Shown piece by piece: positions 21,860 to 33,172 of a stretch of 64,000 nt of DNA. This stretch comes from Microglena sp. YARC (taxonomy: Eukaryota > Chlorophyta > Chlorophyceae > Chlamydomonadales > Chlamydomonadaceae). The translations under genes were made by a program, and so were the position numbers. Numbering within the stretch: position 1 is the first letter of the stretch; every line of letters starts with the position of its first letter. The stretch covers positions 1-64,000 of the forward strand of contig JAJSRW010001883.1 of assembly GCA_022414725.1 (NCBI GenBank), given 5' to 3'. The notes under the pieces were generated by a model that saw only the letters and a list, made by a program, of their open reading frames with translations, searched no databases and was not told the origin of the DNA.

Positions 21860-24129
21860 AACCCTCTCTCAGAATATTGCAGGAGCCACCACTTTGGGGG
21901 TCTCGTTCACAAATGGATCTCCCACTTGCCCCCCGATGACCCCTCAATGGTCAGAACGGCTTGCCCACGTCGAACGCTGCTTCTCGCGCTTAGCCAAGCT
22001 GCCCCTCTCTTCTTTCGGCCGGGGTTTCTCTTCGTCTTCGTATGGCCTTAGCACCTTACTTTACCATGCTGAGTTTGGTGGGATTCCTCAACAGGTGGTC
22101 GATGACCTACAATGCCTTACCACCAAGCTGGTGGATAGAGGTTTGGGACCTGCTGATAAGGCTCGGGTTCTTCCAGGAGTTCCCTCTGCCCTTATCACAG
22201 GCTCCCCATGCCAAGGAGTCTTGGTGTCATGCCCTGGCAGCACCACATTACTAGCCGACATGCTATGTGGGGAGTTCGCCTTTTCGAGGTCTTGCGAGAG
22301 GGCTACAGCCATGGTCGCCTTTTGTGGCTTCTTGTAGCCCAAGAGCTTCTCCTTCATCTCATGCCTCAGTCCATGGCCTCCCAGCCTCCGGCGCTAGCGT
22401 TCCTACATGCTTCTAGGGACACTACCCACTTCAAGACATCAGCGGGTGCTCAAGGGTTACCTCATGGCCCGTTTGCGCCGTATGGCCATGGGATTTGCTG
22501 CCATCTCCGCCACCGCTGGTCCTCTACGGGATGTCACTTACAGGCCGTTGGAGCTGGGTCCATTGGTGTCACCAAGCACCGCTTTGGGGAAACCTTTTTC
22601 TGACCGCCCCATTACCATCTACCCCAGTTGCTGCACTCAACGCCCCTCCTTGTGTCTCCTATGGCACTTTTTTGGATGATGTGTTTTATCGGCTCATGCA
22701 GATCCCCTCATTGGTCTGTGTCGCAGACGCGGTACGCATCTCCTCCTCCCTTTCGGACGCCTTAGCAGAGTGCACTCGTCGGCACTGGACGGGTGACCAG
22801 CGTCGTCAATACTGCTCCACTTCTGTGTGGCACCCTGAACTTGGCCGTGTTGGGCTGTCCACCATGCCCTTTGGCATGCTCAATGTTGTCGGCGATCCCC
22901 ACAATGTGTCACTTTTGCTGACCTCCCTGCTTTCTTCTATTCCTCTAGGGTGGCTGTCCTCCCCTGCCCCTCCGCTTTCTCCCCCCCTGGTCCTTCTTCC
23001 CCCCTCCCCCCTCGTTCTCTTTCACTCCTGTCTGCCCCAGGGCTCCTGGAAACTCCGCCAGCCCCCCCACCTGTTTCCCTCATGCGCCTCCTCGTCACCC
23101 GGCTGGGATGGATCCTTCCCTGCTCCCCCTTTTCCCCTCCTCTTCAACTTGGTCCCCCAGCTGCGCTGGGCAAGTTCAAGGTCAAACTTGGGACTACTCT
23201 ACTGAATAGCGCCACAGGACGGCTTCAAGCAGAGGCACGGGCTGTGTTTGTGGGTCTAGCAATGGGCCCACCCCACAATCCCCGGTATGTGACAGGATGT
23301 ACCCGGATGTTTGCTCGGCGTTTGTCTGCTCTCTGGTCCTTTCCTTGGGAAAACCAACAGAAGGAAATCATGTGGCGTCTTGCAGCTGATGGGGTCCGTG
23401 GCAGCATCATCCAGGGTACAGTTTCGTTGCCCATGTTGCCCTGATGCACCTCCTAACTCAGATGCTCGTATGCACAGTTTTTGGACTTGTCCCGTGGCTG
23501 TGGCGGTTCGAGATGCTATTCAGACCACCCTGCTTGCCTCTACCACTGTCCCTCTCCAACGGGCCAGCCTCTGGTTGTGCTACCCCCGCCCTTCCTCGAC
23601 TATTAATCTGGAGGTGTGGGGTGTTGTCTGCCTTGCTGCTCTGTCAGCCATGGATCATGGTCGACTGCAAGCGTGGAGGCTGCACTATGCAGCCTCTAAT
23701 CAGGCTCTTCTTAACCAAGGTCAACGCACTCTCTATGAGGTGTGGGGACTAACTAATCCGCACGAGGTGGCATCCCGCCCTATCTCTGTCCGGGCTGGGG
23801 CCCTTGCTGTGACTGATTTTTGGGCCCGCATCGCTGACTTTGTAGCCATTGGGGCACCCCCGGATGATTGGGAGGACACTGTGGACTCTTCTCACCCCTT
23901 CATTAGCCATGGGGGAGCCAGGGTCAATATGGGTTCTCCCCCTCAAACTTTTCCGCATGAAGATGCTTCCCTCATCCACGATCCTCCACTTTCTCCTCCC
24001 CCCATCCCCCCTTCACCATCTACGCTCTTCAATCCTGTTCTCCCCATGGTTCCACTGGTACCCTCCCCTTCTCACATGCACCGGTTAGGTAGCCAACTGA
24101 TTTTGCCAGAGGAGTGGTCTTACGATTAG
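21860..24129 (+). mobile_element. 5'-truncated LINE: post-RT region with zinc-finger C terminus, frame-shifted
   Basis: Successive plus-strand frames carry one protein broken by several shifts. In order: LSTLLYHAEFGGIPQQVVDD, VLPGVPSALITG, VMPWQHHITSRHAMWGVRLF, ALGKPFSD, GKFKVKLGTTLL, AARFARRLSALW-like text, then CPCCPD...MHSFWTCPVA (a C-x2-C...H...C knuckle) and a terminal domain ending at the stop at 24129. This order is usual for the region after the reverse transcriptase in algal LINEs. No RT motif (YADD) is present, so the copy is truncated and dead. Confidence 0.75.
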
Positions 24130-24597
24130 CTGATACCTTTTTGCTAGTCTTTCTTTGCATGCGCCAGCTTGCTTGCCTCTTTACGCTCCTCTTTTCAGCT
24201 CCTCTTTCTTGGGTGCCAAGCATTAGATCGCTCTCGGGTTCTGTACGTCACAGGACACCCTTTTGTCTAGTTTTTTGGTTTGGCCCTTCATGCCCGCAGT
24301 TTTCGGGGATGGGTTTTGGGTTTAGGATTACCAGTTTTCACCCTGGACCCTAAACCCTACCCCCTCCCTTCTCCTTTTCGCCTCCCTTTCTCGCTGGCTG
24401 TGCTTAGATTGTTGGTTTCGTTTCTCTAGTAATAGCTCTAGTTTGTGGCTTCTGGTGTACGGGCAGGGCAGGTCTACCAAGTGTGGTGGATTCTATTGTC
24501 CCTGACATGTGTGCTTGCCTTCTGAGTCTTGCTAGGTTGGTTTCTGGCCTCTCTGTTTTCGGCTGCCCCCCCCCCCCCTTTCCTTCATGGGGTGTCT
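24130..24597 (+). repeat. LINE 3' untranslated region
   Basis: T/C-rich sequence between the LINE stop codon and the second T repeat. It contains one GGACCCTAAACCCTACC telomere-like string near 24342. No open frame of interest. Confidence 0.5.
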
Positions 24598-25432
24598 ATG
24601 GTTATCATCCTTGACGCTCCGGTCCTTTTCTGCAAGTTGGTTGTGTCGGGTTGTCTTGTGCTTTCTTCCTTTGAGGGCATTATCGCTGCTTATTAAGTTG
24701 CTCATAGCGCATGCCCTTGGGTGGTATTTAGTTCTTTTAGTTTGACCTTCCTCTCTTGTGGTTGGTGGGCTTGGTGTTCTGGATTGCTTACTTTTGCATC
24801 CCTCCCCTTTCCGCTCTCCTTTACGCCTCTAGTTTGTTTCCTTTTTGGGGACTTAACCTAGTTTGTTTTCAGGTTTGTGGGGGTGCCTTCAAAACCCTCG
24901 TGCTTCCGTGTTATAAAAATTGGAATGGTCGGCAGGCTGTGCTGCTGTCCAGTCTCGGCAGTGATTTGCTGAGTTTATGTAACGAACCCCCCCTCTCTCT
25001 CTCTGAATATAAATCGATATAAATTGATTTATAATATTGATCGAATATAAATTGATTTTTGCTGAGTATTTTTTTTTTTTTTTTTTTTGATGTATGTAAC
25101 TATATCCTCTCTCGCGAATATAAATCCTTTGGGTGTGTTTGGTAGTTCTCCTAGGCACTCTTGTCCTTATTTGCAAGAAGGCGGTGCTAGGTTGATTAGC
25201 GCTTTTTTCTGTTAAGGGCATTATCGCTGCATATTAAGGTGCTCATAGCGCATGCCCTTGATTGGTCTTTAGCTCTTTGCCTCAGCCCTCTTCTCTTGTG
25301 TTTGTTGGGCTTGGTGCTCTGGATTGCCTGCCTCAGCATCCCTCCCCTTCACGCTCCCCTTTCTGATCTTCTTTCCGCCTCTAGTTTGTTTCCTTGTTTT
25401 GGACTTGACCGAGTTTGTTTTCAGGTCTATCT
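24598..25432 (+). repeat. LINE tail repeat T, copies 2 and 3
   Basis: 24598-24995 is a near-identical direct copy of 21474-21860, ending in (CT)n and GAATATAAATCGATATAAAT. After a T run (25070-25088), 25205-25432 is a diverged partial copy starting GGGCATTATCGCTGCATATT. LINE tails stacked in one orientation suggest repeated insertion at or near the same site. Confidence 0.7.
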
Positions 25433-25458
25433 AACTATCTTCAGGTATTCTTAAGTCC

Positions 25459-26815
25459 ATGTATAATCATATCGTTTTCCAAGTTCGCTTACATGGGGAC
25501 ATTGGATCCTCCTTTCCATCCCTTGTAGGAGTTAAACAAGGAGACCCCCTATCCCCACTCCTATTCGGTCTGTTCATTGATAGAATTGAATCGTTCCTCC
25601 AATCCAAGCTCTCAAATGTAGGGGCTGAGCTTAGGGGAAAGATTCTGCAACTGTTACTTTATGCTGATGACCTAGCTATAATGGCAGAATCCCCGGCAGA
25701 TATGCAAGCGATGCTTGGCTGCCTGAGGGATTTCTGCGAGGCTACTAAGATGGCTGTGAATATAAAGAAAACTGAGATTGTCGTTTTCAACAAGCAATTC
25801 TGTGATGAGGCCCGTATGGATCCTGATTACAAATTTGTCTATGATGGAGCACAGCTTTCTACAAAGTTATCTTTTATCTACCTGGGATCCCTCTTTGTGG
25901 ATGGTGACTCAAGCAATCGTGCAAAAGCTGCTTTTTTTAGGATGCTCACTAAGGCCCAAAAGGCACACCACATGCTCCGTAGGCGATGCTATGGAGATAT
26001 ACAATATTGATATTCTCACCCACCTGTTTGATTCTCTTGTACAACCTATCCTGAATTTTGGCTGTGAGGTGTGGGCTCCTTCTATTCTGAACAACACACT
26101 TATCTCAAATGACCATGCTTGTGAGAAATGGCATAGGGGTAAACTTAAACAAATGTTGGGTGTTTGCCAATCTACTACATCTAATATTATCATGGAAGAG
26201 CTGGTTAGAACCCCGTTGTGTTTTGCTTGGCTTAAACAAGCTTTGCGCTTCTGGAACAAGACCATAGATAAAGAACCTGAGGATCTCATTATTTCAATCG
26301 ATAGAGTAGTTACACAGTGAAGACTGAAGAGCAGATAGCTTATCATCGCAACTCGTGCGGCTATATAGAAAAGGAAGTCTCCAGGAAGATTCTGAAGACA
26401 CGTGCAGGCCATAGCTAGCCTATGGCCTGGCGGCAGGCAACCCGGGTCCTGGAGCCACAGGACCTTGCGTGCGCTATGCCAACTCAGTGTCCGACGGAAC
26501 GGACAATAACACATTAGAATGGCTATTGAGGAATCTTTTGATTCCAACACTGGCTGGGTTCATGACTTATGTTGTGCTCTCCACAAGCTAGGATCCAGTA
26601 AAAAACTCAACATTTTGGAGGCTGTCGATGTGGAAGGTATTATGTCTGAAGTTTTTGAGTCATGGAGGTTTAAGTACCCAAGTGACACCAATGCAGTCAG
26701 GGACATCCCTGATGAGAGAAGGGTTGGCTTTAAACGCCTCCGATACCAGAAATGGTTCGCAGCCAACAGCAATACCCGAATGAAAAAATATAACAATTAT
26801 ATTTACAACATATAA
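25459..26815 (+). mobile_element. LINE reverse-transcriptase fragment, frame-shifted
   Basis: Plus strand. The first frame (25459-26010) has GVKQGDPLSPLLFGLFIDRI and LLLYADDLAIMAESPA, the RT palm motifs with the YADD catalytic pair, followed by MAVNIKKTEIVVFN and FIYLGSLF. A one-base shift near 26000 moves the frame. It continues ILTHLFDSLVQPILNFGCEV, KLKQMLGVCQ and LRFWNKTI, and a third piece (26519-26815) carries the post-RT region. The endonuclease and N terminus are missing and no zinc knuckle follows, so this is a truncated, inactive LINE of a clade different from 21860-24129. Confidence 0.85.
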
Positions 26816-27268
26816 CAATTATAAGACTTATTGATACCAGACATATTCTCACGAGACCACATATGAGCATCGCAATTCAAGAAGAGGAGGTAAGGTTTGT
26901 GCTTTTTGGGCCAAAAGCGACAAATATTGGGTAACATTTGTCATCATTTCAAATTCGTATCATCCAATCATGTGCACAAACATAGGTTTGGGAATGGAAT
27001 TGTCGTCAAAAAATCGAGGCGAAACATGCAAGCATCACAATGAACGAATCATTCTCCTAGGGCACTTGAGCTATTATTAGCACGGATTTCACCCACAACT
27101 CACCCGCAGGGCCGTGCGTGGGGTGGGCCAGGTCGGAAATCAAGCCACGCCAAGTAACCAAGGTACTCATAATTCTCGTAATGTTCATGTTTCCAGCCTT
27201 GCAACTTGCACAATGAACAATATCATGGGAAACGAATACAAATTCATCTCACGCACTTGCGACCATCG
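26816..27268. repeat. Dispersed repeat E, copy 1
   Basis: Contains TTATAAGACTTATTGATACC, ATGAGCATCGCAATTCAAGA, TTTTTGGGCCAAAAGCGACA and GAGGCGAAACATG, shared with 31340-31800 and, more diverged, 40425-40730, all in the same orientation. Non-coding as far as I can see. Confidence 0.8.
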
Positions 27269-27928
27269 TGCTGTAAACCATGGAGGTACAAACGTTCGCA
27301 TGGGCACTTCCGAGGCCGCCAGCAATGGGACGGAATCGGACGCAGAGGGACGCATGGCATTCAAGTGAGACGCAGCCAACCTACTGAGGCTGCGTCTGCG
27401 ACGCAACGGACCCTTCGACGTTCCTTCGACGACGGAGGACGCAGTGTCCTGAACAATTCGCCTTGGTCCCACTGGCGTGCCACTGCGATGCTGCCACACT
27501 GCAAGTCTGCCACTGCCAGACTGTCGACCGCCCCCCCCACCGGCCCCCCACTACATCCGCAATCATCATCACCTGCACCTGGTCGCCGATCTCAATCCCG
27601 ATCAATTCTCAATCCCGATCAATTCTCGATCCCGATCAATTCTCAATTCCGACGTTAGCCTGTCTTCCCTTCGCCTGCCCCTGCTTGCTTGCTGCTGATC
27701 ACGACGAATTTTCGCCTCACTCTGCCTGCTTGCTGCCGCTTCCGACAATTCTCCTTCCCGATAAAATCTCCTTCCAGATCAGCTCCCAATCCCGCTCAAT
27801 TCACAATCCCGGCGTTCGCCTGTCTGCCCTCCGCCTTCACCAGGTATCCCACCCACACCCACACACCATGTTCAATGCTTAACATGCACTCCCAATCGCA
27901 CAGGGGCCGCATTGAACTCAATCACGTC
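27269..27928. repeat. 660-bp dispersed repeat D, copy 2
   Basis: Matches 20808-21470 almost base for base. It begins CGTGCTGTAAACCATGGAGG and is joined on the left to repeat E. E and D may therefore be parts of one larger element of which copy 1 has only the D part. Confidence 0.85.
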
Positions 27929-28150
27929 CACGTCCGAGTTCGGATCTCTCGACACTTCCCTTCCCACTTCTACCCACTTCTACACCTCCCCACTCCAATC
28001 CCATATTCCCATCCTCTCGCCCCTATACCCCACGCCAGCGTCCACCCCCGGCCTGTCAACCTTTCCTCCACTCCCGCCCCAGATTTTCCTGGCCTGGGCT
28101 TTGCTCCCATTGCCCACACCCTTCCTCACTCCCCAGCCGTCATGGTGTAG
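27929..28150. other. Pyrimidine-rich unassigned sequence
   Basis: C/T-rich DNA on the plus strand with a Pro/Ser/Thr-rich open frame that looks compositional. It continues repeat D where copy 1 was cut by the T repeat. No gene recognised. Confidence 0.4.
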
Positions 28151-28490
28151 CACAGCATGGTATGATTTGTACCTACATGCACGGTTTATTGTGTAGTATG
28201 GCAAGGTGAAGCATAGCATGGCATGTAATGGTTTGTACATGCCATGCATGCATGAATTGTACAATGGTAGTATGGTGTGGTATGGCATGGTGTAGCATAG
28301 CATGGTATACATGCATGGTATAATTAGTATGGTATGGCATGGTGCAACATAGCATGGTTTGTTATGGTTTATACCAACATGCATTGTACAATGGTAGAAT
28401 GGTGTGGTATGGAATGGTGTAACATAGCATTGTATGGTGTGTACCTACATGCATGGTATATTGGTATAGTATGGCATGTTGCAGCATAGC
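28151..28490. repeat. GCATGGTATGG-type minisatellite, block 1
   Basis: Units of about 60-90 bp built from CATGGTATGGTTTGTACCTA-like and ATGCATGGTATATTGG-like pieces. The same family recurs at 32200-32460 and 38580-39120. Confidence 0.8.
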
Positions 28491-30190
28491 GGTCTAAATG
28501 GAAAGAAAGACAGATGGGATCCCTTCTTCGGGTGGCAGTGCATGCGTAGCCCCTTGTGTGTGCGTGTGTAAGTGTTTGGGTATGTGTGAATGTTTGCCTG
28601 GGGTTGTCTTGTAGTGCATGGATGGCCTGGTGTGTGTAAGGGTGAGTGTCTGATTGGGTTTTGTGTGTCGATGGGATTGTCTTGTAGTGCATGGATGGCC
28701 AGGTATCTGTATCTATGTACGAAACAGATCTTTGTGGCAGTGCATGTGTAGCCACTTGTGTGTGCATGTGCCTGGGGTTGTCTTGTAGTGCATGGATGGC
28801 CAGGTGTGTGTATATGGTATGAACAATGCTGTGTGGCAGTGCATGTGCAGCCAGTTGTTCGTTTGTGTGTTTGCATGCGTGAGTGTCTGGGTGTGTTTGT
28901 GTGTGCATGGGGTTGTCTTGTAGTGCTTGGATAGCCAGATGTTTGCGTATGTGCGTGCACAGTGCTGTGTGGCAGTGCATGGATAGCCAATTGTTTTGTG
29001 TGTGCATGTGTGTGTATTTGAGTTTGTTTGTGTTTGCATGGGGTTGTCTTGTAGTGCATGGATAGCCATATGTGCGTGTATTTGCGTGCACAGTGCTGTG
29101 TGGAAGTGCCAGAATAGCCAGATGTGTGTGTATGTGCATGCACAGTGCTGTGTGGCAGTGCATGGATAGCCAGATGTGTGTGTATGTGCGTGCACAGTGC
29201 TGTGTGGCAGTGCTTGGATAGCCAGATGTGTGCGTATGTGCATGCACATTGCTGTGTGGCAGTGCATGGATAGCCATATGTGTGTGCATGTGCGTGCACA
29301 GTGCTGTGTGGCAGTGCATGGATAGCCAGATGTGTGTGTATGTGCGTGCGCAGTGCTGTGTGGCAGTCCATGGATTGCCTCATGAGTGTGTATGTGCATG
29401 CACAGTGCTGTGTGGCAATGCATGGATAGCCATATGTGTGTGTATGTGTGTTCACAGTGCTGCGTGGCAGTGCAGGGGACCCAGATGTGTGTGTATGTGC
29501 TTGCACAGTGCTGCGTGGAAGTGCATGTATAGCCAGCTATGTGTGTGAATGTGCGTGTGCAGTGCTGTGTGGCAGTCCTAGGTAGCTGGATGTGTGTGTA
29601 TGTCCTTGCGCAGTGCTGTGTGGAAGTGCATGGATAGCCAGATGTGTGTGTATGTGCGTGCACAGTGCTGTGTGGCAGTGCATGGATAACAATTTGTATT
29701 GTGCGTGTATGCGTGCGTATTTGAATGTGTTCGTGTTTGCATGGGGTTGTCGTGTAGTGCATGGATAGCCAGATGTGTTTGTTTGTAGTAGCACATGGCT
29801 GTGCGACAATGTATGTGTAGCCAGTTGTTTTGTGTGTGCATGCTTGAGTGGCTGAATGTGTTTGTGTTTTCGTGTGGTAATGTAGTGCATGGTTAGCCAG
29901 ATGTGTGTGTATGTGCGTGCACAGTGCTGTGTGGCAGTGCATGGATAGCCAGCTATGTGTGTGTATGTGCGTGCGCAGTGCTGTGTGGCAGTGCTAGGTA
30001 GCCACATGTGTATGTTCATGCAAAGTGCTGTGTGGTAATGCATGTATAGCCAGCTATGTGTGTATGTGCGTGCACAGTGCTGTGTCGCAGCGCATGGATA
30101 GCCAGATGTGTGTGAATGTGCCTGCGTAGTGCTGTGTGGCAGTGCATGGATAGCTAGTTGTCTGTGTATGTGCGTGCTCATAAGTTGTCA
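28491..30190. repeat. ~60-bp minisatellite W, block 1
   Basis: About 25-28 units of the type GTGCATGGATAGCCAGATGT with GTGTGTATGTGCGTGCACAG and TGCTGTGTGGCA. Units at the left end alternate with GGGGTTGTCTTGTAGTGCAT variants. A shorter block of the same family is at 32600-33170. Long His/Thr-rich minus-strand frames here are artefacts of the unit length being near a multiple of three. Confidence 0.85.
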
Positions 30191-31340
30191 AACGTTTTGT
30201 AGCTTATTCTGCTATTAGTACCTACTTACTCCACTACTTTTGAAACTCCCAGCCTTCCTCCTCTCACTTTCTCGCATTCTGCATATCAACAATTTCTCGA
30301 CTATTTGCCCCATGTCCTGCCCGTGACGTCTAATGTGTTTAGGATTTGGTTGCTTATTGGTTTGAATGCCACCCGTTGAACATAATTCAGATGCTACGTG
30401 TCCAAGCTGTCGAGACTCTGTGTTCAATCCTACGCACACCAGGAACACGCCCAGCCGACTCTACAACCTAATTGTCAAAACACATGTCAGACCGCATATC
30501 ACACTGCGATCACGTAATACGATATTGTATTAGGTAACAAGCGGCTTGTGTCCTGGGGGTCCCCAATTAATTGCCATAAATGTGGGGAATGAAGCCACAT
30601 CAAGCTTGTATGCGGCTGACCGAATAAAATTCCCCAAAATCAACCATTCCTCTGATTGGTTACATTTTGTGTGCATCAGATGCTTGCAAATAATGCCCAT
30701 CTACAAGACAGTCTAGGCACCTTTAATACCACTTCAAATTTAACAACCCTACAAAATGTCAATTGTCGTTACTTCACAGTAAACAAAGCTACATCCATCG
30801 ATTCAATTCAATTAAATCCAAATATATTGAATTCAAATGAATACAACTCAAATCAATTAAATGCTTTCAATTCAAGTCCAAACAATTCAAATATTGATTC
30901 TATCAAATTAATTAAAAACATATTAATTAATGAATTCATGAATTAATACAATTTAATTAATTGAATTAAAGTAAAGTAAAGTAACAATTAATTAAATATA
31001 ATTTAATTGATGATGTAATTAATTAAATAGTACCAATGAATTTAAAATAATTTTATTTATTCATTTTAATCGTGTTATTAATGAATTAATTCAATTCATT
31101 TAATTAATTAAACTTATATACAATTAAAATAAATTCAATTATGCAATTAAATCCGAATTAAATTCTTAATTAAACTCATGATTATTTCAAACATTTTCAT
31201 TCGGGACGCGCCTCCAGGCGCCCTTTATTTTTGATTGAGGGATTAGCCTGTCAAAACTGTTTGTGTGTTTGTTTGTTTGTCCGTGTGTCACAACCTACTT
31301 TTCAGGTTTCACTTCAAATCACAAAAAAACAAAACATTAT
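30191..31340. repeat. 1.4-kb dispersed repeat F, copy 1, first part
   Basis: Matches 39292-40370 in order and orientation: GTAGCTTATTCTGCTATTAG, a ~220-bp coding-like part, CATCCATCGATTCAATTCAA, an AATTAATTAAATT-rich tract and CATTCGGGACGCGCCTCCAG with GCGCCCTTTATT. A third partial copy of the last motif is near 41318-41360. The GACGCGCCTCCAGGCGCC string is an imperfect palindrome. F is followed by repeat E in both full copies, so F plus E form one element. Confidence 0.8.
30385..30585 (+). pseudogene. Coding-like fragment in repeat F with Cys pair, copy 1
   Basis: The plus strand reads SDATCPSCRDSVFNPTHTRN, then TPSRLYNLIVKTHVRPHITL and RSRNTILY before a stop. The other copy (39478-39690) reads DATCPGCRDYVFNPAHARDT, then a matching YNLIGKTRVRPQITL segment and stays open longer. 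The CPxCRD-VFNP pattern is kept between copies. I do not recognise the family; it may be a remnant of a mobile-element protein. Confidence 0.4.
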
Positions 31341-31800
31341 ATAAGATATCCCAATTATAAGACTTATTGATACCGGAGATATGCTCAAGAGACCACTTAT
31401 GAGCATCGCAATTCAAGAAAAGGAGCTAAGGTTTGTGCTTTTTGGGCCAAAAGCGACAATTATTGGGTAACATTTGTCATCATTTCAAAATCGTACCATC
31501 CAATCATGTGCGCATACATAGGTTCGGGAATGGAATTGTCGTCAAAAAATCGAGGCGAAACATGTAAGCATCACAATGGACGAAACATTCCCCTAGGGCA
31601 CTTAAGCTATTTTTAGCACGGACTTCAGCCTCAGCTCAGCCGCAGGGGCGTGCGTGGAGTGGGACGGGTGCGTGGGGTGGGCCTACGGACATGTACTGTG
31701 TACTTCTAAGTCACGTAATGTTCATGTTTCCAGCCTCGCGAGCTTGCACAATGAACAATTACATGGGCAACGATAACATATCCAGCTCACACACTTGCGG
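31341..31800. repeat. Dispersed repeat E, copy 2
   Basis: Very similar to 26816-27268, e.g. GAGACCACTTATGAGCATCG, GTAACATTTGTCATCATTTC and GGCATGGAGTGGGA-like text before a GTGCGTGGGGTGGG segment. Confidence 0.8.
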
Positions 31801-32200
31801 AGCTTGGAATTAAGCACCAGCGAGTTTCGAGTTGCAAACTATGGAGGTACCATCATTCGCATGGGCCAAGCCGCCCCCATCTGTATTGCCGAGGCGAAAT
31901 GGACCACGCCACCGCGCCATACGTTACCCCTCCCTGGCAGGCGGCCTAGGATCGCCAGGGACCCGCTCTTCGCTCGTTTTCCCTCCTCGCCCATTCTCGC
32001 AGGCTTATTCAGTTGAAGTTTCTCAATTATTAGCTTTCGACACGCGCCTAGGACTTGTCTTTGAACCAATTCTTCGCAATTCTTGATGCCCCCCTCAGTT
32101 CAATTCTGGTAGTCGCCCATCGCCTCATTAAGCACGCGCGGTTCCCTGCTTCGCATGCAGCTGAGACAACATGGGAAGGATCATGCTACCACCCCTTGCT
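31801..32200. repeat. Diverged D-like segment and unassigned sequence
   Basis: 31825-31865 resembles the start of repeat D (CAAACTATGGAGGTACCATC). The rest up to 32200 is moderately GC-rich with short open frames and no family I recognise. Confidence 0.4.
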
Positions 32201-32590
32201 CTACCTGCATGGTAAATTTGGTATGGTACTGCATGGTGCAGAATAGCATGACATTGAATGGTTTATACCTACATGCATGGTACAATGGTAGATTAGAATG
32301 GTATGGCCTGGTGCAGCATAGCACTGCATGTTATGGTTTATACCAACATGCATGGTACAATGGTATAATAGTGGGGCATGGCATGGTGTAGCATAGCATT
32401 GTATGATGTGTACCTTCATGCATGGTATATTGGTATAGTATGGAGTGATGGTTGTGAAATAGATGATTCTAATTGTAGGAGTGATGATGATGGTCATGGT
32501 GAGATTGTTAGTACTGATGGTGTTAATGAGAAGATGATTGCGATCGTGTTACGTGGTGTTGTAGTGCGTGATATTTATTCGTGCTTCAGT
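32201..32590. repeat. GCATGGTATGG-type minisatellite, block 2, and short spacer
   Basis: 32201-32450 repeats the units of 28151-28490. 32450-32590 is a GATGATG/TGATTGTG-rich spacer without a recognisable gene. Confidence 0.7.
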
Positions 32591-33172
32591 AGTTGTGTTT
32601 GGGTTGTGCTGCAGTTGGATAGCCAGTTATGTGTGTGTTCAAGGTGTGTCTGAGTGTGTTTGTGTGTGTGTGCATGGGTAGTGAATGGATAGCCAGTGTG
32701 TGTGAGTGCATGTGTAGTGCATGGATAGCCAGTGTGTGTGAGTGAGTGCCTGAGTGTTGTTGTTTGTGTCAATGGATTGTCTTTTAGTGCATGGGATGGC
32801 AAGGTGTGTGTGTATGTAAGTAGGGCGGTGTGGCAGTGCATGCGTAGCCCCTTGTGTGTGCGTGTGTGAGTGTCTGGGTATGTGTGAATGTGTGCATGGG
32901 GTTGTCTTGTATTGCATGGATGGCCTGGTGTGTGTGTGCGTGAGTGTCTGATTGGGTTGTGTTTGTCCATGGATTGTCTTGTAGTGCATGGATGACCAGG
33001 TGTGTGTAACTGTGTACGGAAACAGATCTGTGTGGCAGTGCATGTGTAGCCAGATGTGTGTGCATGTGCCTGAGGTTGTCTTGTAGTGCATGGATGGCCA
33101 GGTGTGTGTATTTGGTATGAACTGTGCTATTTGGCAGTGCATGTGCAACCAGTTGTTCGTTTATGTGTTTGG
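32591..33172. repeat. Minisatellite W, block 2
   Basis: Same ~60-bp family as 28491-30190, about eight to ten units, arranged after the GCATGGTATGG block exactly as at 28-30 kb. The pair of satellites was therefore probably duplicated together. Confidence 0.8.

Noticed and set aside
21474..24995. LTR retrotransposon with ~390-bp LTRs
   Set aside because: The internal protein is a LINE post-RT region with a zinc knuckle. There is no integrase, protease or primer-binding site, and the repeats end in (CT)n rather than TG...CA.
28369..30181. Minus-strand frames of 134-409 codons rich in His, Thr and Cys
   Set aside because: The ~60-bp minisatellite has a length divisible by three and no stops. 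No conserved protein feature.
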